Shown here in pieces: positions 30,899 to 35,214 of a stretch of DNA of 35,214 bases (position 1 is its first letter; each line of letters begins with the position of its first letter). The stretch is from assembly GCA_035465395.1 (NCBI GenBank), contig DATHRK010000076.1:1-35214 (forward strand). Reading direction: 5' to 3'. This stretch comes from DATHRK01 sp035465395 (GTDB taxonomy: Bacteria; Gemmatimonadota; Gemmatimonadetes; Longimicrobiales; RSA9). The translations under genes and the position numbers were made by a program. A model generated the notes under the pieces. That model had not been told where the DNA came from and searched no databases. It worked only from the letters and a program-made list of their open reading frames with translations.

Positions 30899-32227
30899 TC
30901 ACGCCTCCGGCAGGCCCTTTCGCACGACGTGCTCCAGCGCCTCGGCGAAGCGGTCGATCTCCTCCAGCGTCGTGTAGACGTTGGGCGTCACGCGAATCCC
31001 GTCGAACTCGTCGTGGAGGATCGACGTCACGAAGATGCGCCGCGACTTCCACAGGTGGTCGGCGAGCGCGGGTGTTTCGACGCCGTCGATACCCACCGTC
31101 GAGATCGCGCAGCCCATGGCGGGATCGCGCGACGTGTACAGCCGGACGCTCGCGGTGCCCTCCACGCGCTCCATCCAGCGATCGCGCAGATAGCGAAGCC
31201 GCGCGGCCTTCCGCTCTCCGCCGATCGCCTCGTGGACCGTGAGCGCTTCGGCGATGGCGTTGTGGTTCGCGGCCGGGTGCGTGCCGATCTCCTCGAACTT
31301 GCGGATGTCGCCCGCCTGCTCCTCGGTCGCCGCCATGAGCGGCCAGACGTCGGAGATCCGCTCCTTGCGGACGTGCAGGAAGCCGGTGCCGATCGGGGCG
31401 AGGAGCCATTTGTGCAGGCTCGTCCCGTAGAAGTCGCAACCGAGGTCGGCGTGCGTGAACGGGAAGTGCGCGTACGCGTGCGCACCGTCGACGATCGCCT
31501 CGAGCCCGTGCCGCCTGGCCAGCGCCACGAGGTCGCCCACGGGGAAGATCTGCCCGGTGAGGTTGGTGATGTGGCAGAAGTGCAGCACGCGGGTGCGGGG
31601 GCCGATCGCCTCCTCGAAGCGGCGCACCAGGTCGTCCATCGACGGCGGCGGCACGGGGAAGCTGATCTTGCGCACGGTGATGCCATCGCGCCGGGCCCGC
31701 TGGTCCCACGTCGTCAGCATGCGCCCGTAGTCCTGGTTGGTGGTGAGCACCTCGTCGCCGGGCTCCAGCTCCAGGCCCAGCTGGACGATCTCGAGCGCTT
31801 CGGACGCGTTGCGCGTGATCGCGATCTCCTCCGGATCCACGCCGAAGCTGCCCGCGAGTCGCTCGCGCACGCTCTCGATCGCCGGCTCCAGGATCTTCCA
31901 CATGGTGTACGCGGGCGCCTCGTTGCTGAACTCGAGGTAGCGCCTGAGGGCGTCCTGGACGACGCGCGGCGAGGGGCAGACGCCGCCGTTGTTGAGGTTC
32001 ACCATGCTGCGGTCGATGGCGAACGCGCGCTGGATCTCCGCCCAGTACTCCTCGTTGGCGGCGAGCTCGGCGGCGGACTGGCCGGCCGCCCAGCGATTGG
32101 CGTCGTCCACGGTCCGCTCCCACGCATCGGTGAGCGACGCCATGCCGGCTGCTGGGCGACTCCAGAGGGCCGTGGGGGCGGCGGCGACGGCGAGAGCGCG
32201 GCCGAGGAAGCGGCGACGGTCGAGCAT
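30899..32227 (-). CDS. Tat-exported class V aminotransferase-fold PLP enzyme
   Basis: 442 aa from ATG 32227. A twin-arginine signal (DRRRFLGRALAVAAAPTA, residues 3-20) supports this start over the longer frame to 32296. The fold has VNLNNGGVCPSPRVV near the N-terminus, ITRNASEAL (PLP phosphate contact), the Asp of VDGAHAYAHF at 247, and the Schiff-base Lys at K273 in GTSLHKWLLAPIGTGFL. Relatives include isopenicillin-N epimerase-like and cysteine-desulfurase-like enzymes; export with bound PLP by Tat is consistent. The substrate is unknown. It is the last of a same-strand group with a small Rho-N/SAP-like protein and a symporter. Confidence 0.93.
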   Translation of the reverse strand: MLDRRRFLGRALAVAAAPTALWSRPAAGMASLTDAWERTVDDANRWAAGQSAAELAANEEYWAEIQRAFAIDRSMVNLNNGGVCPSPRVVQDALRRYLEFSNEAPAYTMWKILEPAIESVRERLAGSFGVDPEEIAITRNASEALEIVQLGLELEPGDEVLTTNQDYGRMLTTWDQRARRDGITVRKISFPVPPPSMDDLVRRFEEAIGPRTRVLHFCHITNLTGQIFPVGDLVALARRHGLEAIVDGAHAYAHFPFTHADLGCDFYGTSLHKWLLAPIGTGFLHVRKERISDVWPLMAATEEQAGDIRKFEEIGTHPAANHNAIAEALTVHEAIGGERKAARLRYLRDRWMERVEGTASVRLYTSRDPAMGCAISTVGIDGVETPALADHLWKSRRIFVTSILHDEFDGIRVTPNVYTTLEEIDRFAEALEHVVRKGLPEA

Positions 32228-32324
32228 GATCGGCTCCGGCGCGATCGGTGATCGGGTCGAACGAGGCAAGGTACGGTGGGCGGCCGGGTCTGGCACAGGC
32301 GGCGCGGCTACGCGCGACCAGCTT

Positions 32325-32582
32325 CTAGTGATGCCGCAGCGCCCGGATCAGTTCGTCCTTGTCCATGTCGGAGCGGCCGTCGATGCCCACCTCCTGCGCC
32401 TTGTCGTAGAGCTCCTCCTTCGTCCACTCCTCGTAGGGCGGCGCGTGCCCTCCCTTCTCGGCCGTGGCGTGCCGCGGGCTGTTGGCGATCCGCGCGGCTT
32501 TTTCCTTGCTCATCCCCTCCTCGCGCAGCGCCTCGTACTGCTCGTCGTCTTTGATGGATGGTCCGTGGTCCTTGCCCGGCAT
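32325..32582 (-). CDS. Small Rho-N/SAP-like helix-extension-helix protein
   Basis: 85 aa from ATG 32582, with GGAGGG upstream. The first half (KDDEQYEALREEGMSKEKAARIANSP) is the DUF7218-type segment. The second (EEWTKEELYDKAQEVGIDGRSDMDKDELIRAL) is the Rho termination factor N-terminal/SAP-like motif with the typical TKEELY..A.E..I.GRS.M.K.ELI.AL. Such proteins are small, acidic and soluble, and may bind nucleic acid; the cellular role is not established. It lies 34 nt after the symporter gene. Confidence 0.82.
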   Translation of the reverse strand: MPGKDHGPSIKDDEQYEALREEGMSKEKAARIANSPRHATAEKGGHAPPYEEWTKEELYDKAQEVGIDGRSDMDKDELIRALRHH

Positions 32583-32616
32583 GTTCTCTGCCCTCCGTTC
32601 CGCGGAAAACATCTGT

Positions 32617-34044
32617 TCATGCGCCGTTCCGTGCAGGATCCACACCGGCGCCGCTCACCGCCCAGGTCACTCCGAACCCGGCGGCCATCCCCGGGATCAT
32701 CTCGTACAGTCCGTAGAACGCGTCCTTGAACCACACCACCCAGGCGATCGTGACGGTGAATCCGGCCACCATCCCGGCGAGCGCGCCCGCCCGCGTCGTA
32801 CCCTTCCAGAACAGCGCGCACAGGACCGGCGGCGTGAAGGCGCAGGCGAGTCCCGACCAGGCGAAGAGGACGAACCAGAAGATCACGCGCGCCTCGGTCA
32901 GCGCCGCGAGCACCGCCGCCAGGCCGAGCGCGACGGTGGTCGCCTTGCCCGCCAGCGACAGGGCGCGCTGGCCCGCGCCCGGCCGCCACACCTTCTGGAT
33001 CCCGTCCCGCACGACCGCCGACGAGGCCAGCAGCAGGAGCGAGTCGACGGTCGACATCATCGCCGCGAGAACGACCACCAGGAACACCCCCGTGAACGCG
33101 GCCGGGAACAGCTCCGCCCCCATCAGCGGATAGATCGTCTCGGGGTCGGGGAGGCCGGGGAACAGCGCGCGGCCCGCCATGCCCGCGGCCACCGCGCCGA
33201 CGTCGAAGACCACGATGCACACAATCGCGATTGCTCCGCCGCGGCGGATCTCGGCGGTGTCACGCGCCGAGATGAAGCGCGTGAGCAACTGCGGGGACCC
33301 CAGGAACGCGAGCCCTATCGCGACGAAGCCGGCCGCGCTCGCCACGCCCGCCGGCGTCAGTCCGAGCGAGCCCATCGGCCGCAGCAGAGCGGGATCCTGC
33401 GCGCGCAGCGCGGCCGCCGTGGCGCCGGGCCCGCCCGCGGCCACGAGTCCCACGATGGGCAGGATGGCCAGGCACGCGAACATCAGCACGCCCTGCAGCA
33501 GATCGCTGTAGGCGACCGCGCGAAATCCCCCGATCGTCGTGTAGAAGAGAATGATCGCGGCGCCGATCCAGACTCCGGTGGCGTAGCTCGTGCCCAGAAA
33601 CGACTCGAAGGCCTTACCGGCCGCCGTGAACTGCGCGGCCGTGTAGAAGCCGGCCATGCTCAGGATGATCGCGGCGCCGACCAGCCGGATCGCGTGGCCG
33701 CGGTCCTGGAAGCGGTCCTCGAGATAGTCGGGCACGGTGATCGACCCGTGGCGGTCGGTCGCCTCCTTGAACGGACGCGCCACCCACAGCCAGGCGGCGG
33801 CGACGCCGGCCACCTCGCCGAGCACGATCCAGAGAGCGTGCGCCCCGACCAGGTAGCCCATTCCAGTGAGTCCCAGCAGCAGCCAGGCGCTTTCCCCGGT
33901 CGCGTTCGAGCTGAACGCGATGACCCAGGAGGGCAGGGTCTTCCCGGCCACGTAGTAGCCGGCGACGTCGTCCGAGCCGCGGCCGCCCCACACGCCGATG
34001 GCGAGGAGCACGAGCAGGTACGCGCCGAGAACCGCCAGCACCAC
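32617..34044 (-). CDS. Sodium:solute symporter (SSS family, PutP-like)
   Basis: 475 aa from GTG 34044 (the adjacent codon is also GTG). Thirteen or so hydrophobic segments are visible. Signature regions are SDDVAGYYVAGKTLPSWVIAFSSNATGESAWLLLGLTG near the start (unwound TM1-like region) and AAQFTAAGKAFESFLG. The sodium-site segment VFLVVVLAAMMSTVDSLLLLASS carries the usual adjacent Ser/Thr residues for Na2 binding. It most resembles PutP (Na+/proline), but the substrate cannot be fixed from sequence. The C-terminus extends to GFGVTWAVSGAG. It begins 24 nt after the GldA-like gene, so the two are probably in one operon. Confidence 0.95.
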   Translation of the reverse strand: MVLAVLGAYLLVLLAIGVWGGRGSDDVAGYYVAGKTLPSWVIAFSSNATGESAWLLLGLTGMGYLVGAHALWIVLGEVAGVAAAWLWVARPFKEATDRHGSITVPDYLEDRFQDRGHAIRLVGAAIILSMAGFYTAAQFTAAGKAFESFLGTSYATGVWIGAAIILFYTTIGGFRAVAYSDLLQGVLMFACLAILPIVGLVAAGGPGATAAALRAQDPALLRPMGSLGLTPAGVASAAGFVAIGLAFLGSPQLLTRFISARDTAEIRRGGAIAIVCIVVFDVGAVAAGMAGRALFPGLPDPETIYPLMGAELFPAAFTGVFLVVVLAAMMSTVDSLLLLASSAVVRDGIQKVWRPGAGQRALSLAGKATTVALGLAAVLAALTEARVIFWFVLFAWSGLACAFTPPVLCALFWKGTTRAGALAGMVAGFTVTIAWVVWFKDAFYGLYEMIPGMAAGFGVTWAVSGAGVDPARNGA

Positions 34045-34068
34045 GGGGGAGGCGCTCAGGGTGGCCTC

Positions 34069-35214
34069 TCAGGCCGGACGCGGGGCGGCCCCGTGCAGTA
34101 CGCCGTAGGCGGCTTCGCCGTGCTCGCCGGCGACCGTCGCGCCCAGCGCGTCCGCGTCCCGCATTGCCGCGGCCAGTCGCGCCGCGTCCACCGCGACGGG
34201 CTCGTTGTGGATGAAGTCGATCGCCATCGCGGCTTCCGCGACCGTGGATAGCGCCGCCTGGTCGGAGGCGGAGAGCGCGACGTGCTCCAGTCGGAAGGGG
34301 AGCCCCACGGTGGCGCAGAAAACCGCGGCGCGCCGGGCCTCTTCGGCGTCACCCTCGAGCACCAACTGGGTGAGCAGGCCGATCGCGACCATCTCGCCGT
34401 GCAGGTAGTTCGAGCGCACGCGCTCGATCGCCGTCAGGCCGGAGGCGACGCAGTGCGCCGCCGCGATTCCACCGCTCTCGAACCCGACTCCGCTGAGCAG
34501 CGTGTTGGCCTCCACCACCCGCTCCAGATCCTCGGTCACGGCGGGCTCGGTGATGGCGGCCACGGCGGCCTCTCCGTGATCGTACAGGGTTCTCGCGCAT
34601 AGCTCGCCGATGGCCGCCGCGGTGATCGTGGGCCGCGCGCCGAGGACGGACCGAGCCTCGGGGTTCGCCAGGCAGGCGCGCGCCTCGTACCACGTGGCGA
34701 GCGCGTCCCCCATGCCCGCAACGAGGTAGCGGAGCGGGGCCGCCGCCACGACCGCGGTGTCGATCGCCACCAGCGCGGGGCTGTCCGGAAAGAACGCGAG
34801 GGATTCCACGACGCCGTCGGGGGAGTACACCACCGACAGCGCCGAGCAGGGCGCGTCGGTGGACGCGAGCGACGGGCAGACCACCACCGGGACGCCCAGG
34901 CGGTGCGCGACCATCTTGCCCGTGTCGATGCACTTCCCTCCGCCGACGGTGATCACGTGGTCGATGCCGGCCTCGCCCTCTAGCAGCCCCACGATCCGCT
35001 CGACCTCTGCGGCCGAGGATTCGCCGCCGAACGCGACCTCCAGCGCGTCCACGCCGGTACGCGCGAGCCCCTTCCGGATGCGGCCGCCGAAGCGGGTCGA
35101 ACCGCCCGGCGAGAGCAGCAGAGCGGCTCGTGACACGCGCAGCGGGCTGACGTAGCGCCCAAGGTCGTCCAGCACGCCGGGCCCCTGGACGTAGCGGGCC
35201 GGGGCGATGAGGGC
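34069..35214 (-). CDS. Iron/zinc-dependent glycerol-dehydrogenase-like protein, 5'-truncated by window
   Basis: The frame is open to the window end, and 381 residues are visible. The first visible residues (ALIAPARYVQGPGVLDDLGRY) are the usual second block of GldA-type enzymes, so only a few N-terminal residues are missing. The NAD site is GGGKCIDTGK. The metal ligands fit the Asp of GMGDALATWYEAR, the His of GIAAAHCVASG and the His of SNYLHGEMVAIGLL. This group oxidises glycerol or related vicinal diols to ketones with NAD. The same strand continues into the symporter. Whether the symporter imports its substrate is inference. Confidence 0.92.
   Translation of the reverse strand, partial: ALIAPARYVQGPGVLDDLGRYVSPLRVSRAALLLSPGGSTRFGGRIRKGLARTGVDALEVAFGGESSAAEVERIVGLLEGEAGIDHVITVGGGKCIDTGKMVAHRLGVPVVVCPSLASTDAPCSALSVVYSPDGVVESLAFFPDSPALVAIDTAVVAAAPLRYLVAGMGDALATWYEARACLANPEARSVLGARPTITAAAIGELCARTLYDHGEAAVAAITEPAVTEDLERVVEANTLLSGVGFESGGIAAAHCVASGLTAIERVRSNYLHGEMVAIGLLTQLVLEGDAEEARRAAVFCATVGLPFRLEHVALSASDQAALSTVAEAAMAIDFIHNEPVAVDAARLAAAMRDADALGATVAGEHGEAAYGVLHGAAPRPA

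Overview
This is a very GC-rich, densely coding window with 33 protein-coding genes, two of them cut by the window edges. I see no rRNA, tRNA, CRISPR array, insertion sequence or phage gene. The gene content suggests a free-living heterotrophic Gram-negative bacterium. It includes an outer-membrane TonB-dependent receptor with a CarboxypepD_reg-like N-terminus, a porin-like barrel, an ECF sigma factor of the Ser/Thr-kinase-linked type, a kinase-TolB-like-TPR protein and an M14 peptidase with a long C-terminal region. This mix is typical of Gemmatimonadota or a relative. The assignment is inference, because there is no marker gene here.

Layout. 1-2.8 kb: the end of an alcohol-dehydrogenase-like MDR enzyme, an exported hypothetical protein, and a secreted beta-lactamase-fold serine hydrolase. 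2.9-4.3 kb: three stress-type small genes (YciE/DUF892 ferritin-like, a four-helix membrane protein, a GlsB/YeaQ membrane protein), separated by strong bidirectional hairpins. 10.9-4.3 kb, minus strand: a five-gene signalling operon. Its order is porin-like barrel, PstS-like binding protein, hybrid histidine kinase with two receiver domains, stand-alone receiver, and an unusual membrane protein. That last protein has two HisKA-like segments, no ATPase, one receiver and a degenerate class III cyclase domain. 13.6-11.0 kb, minus strand: a sulfide/persulfide operon (MBL-double rhodanese, YeeE/YedE, DUF6691).

13.9-15.2 kb: a membrane-anchored cardiolipin-synthase/PLD enzyme. 15.3-20.8 kb, minus strand: a DUF4235 protein, a large M14 peptidase, a CPXCG zinc-ribbon protein downstream of a cysteine-less DksA-like protein, an NTF2-like exported protein and an FMN reductase. 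20.9-23.3 kb, plus strand: an internally deleted NmrA-type protein, a two-domain VOC protein and an intact NmrA-family protein. The first two are joined by a 38-bp tandem duplication that creates a 13-codon minicistron with 4-nt overlaps on both sides. 23.3-24.0 kb: a methyltransferase.

24.2-30.9 kb: an ECF sigma factor followed 16 nt later by a TonB-dependent receptor, then a divergent lipoprotein and a Ser/Thr kinase with TPRs. The sigma factor carries two threonines where most ECF factors carry an acidic motif, and no anti-sigma gene is visible. This suggests phosphorylation-controlled expression of the receptor. 30.9-35.2 kb, minus strand: a Tat-exported class V aminotransferase-fold protein, a small Rho-N/SAP-like protein, a sodium:solute symporter and a GldA-like dehydrogenase cut by the window end.

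The best candidates for undescribed biology are the porin/binding-protein/kinase/pseudocyclase operon and the sigma/kinase/TonB locus. The duplicated gene junction at 21.34-21.41 kb is a smaller, well-defined curiosity.
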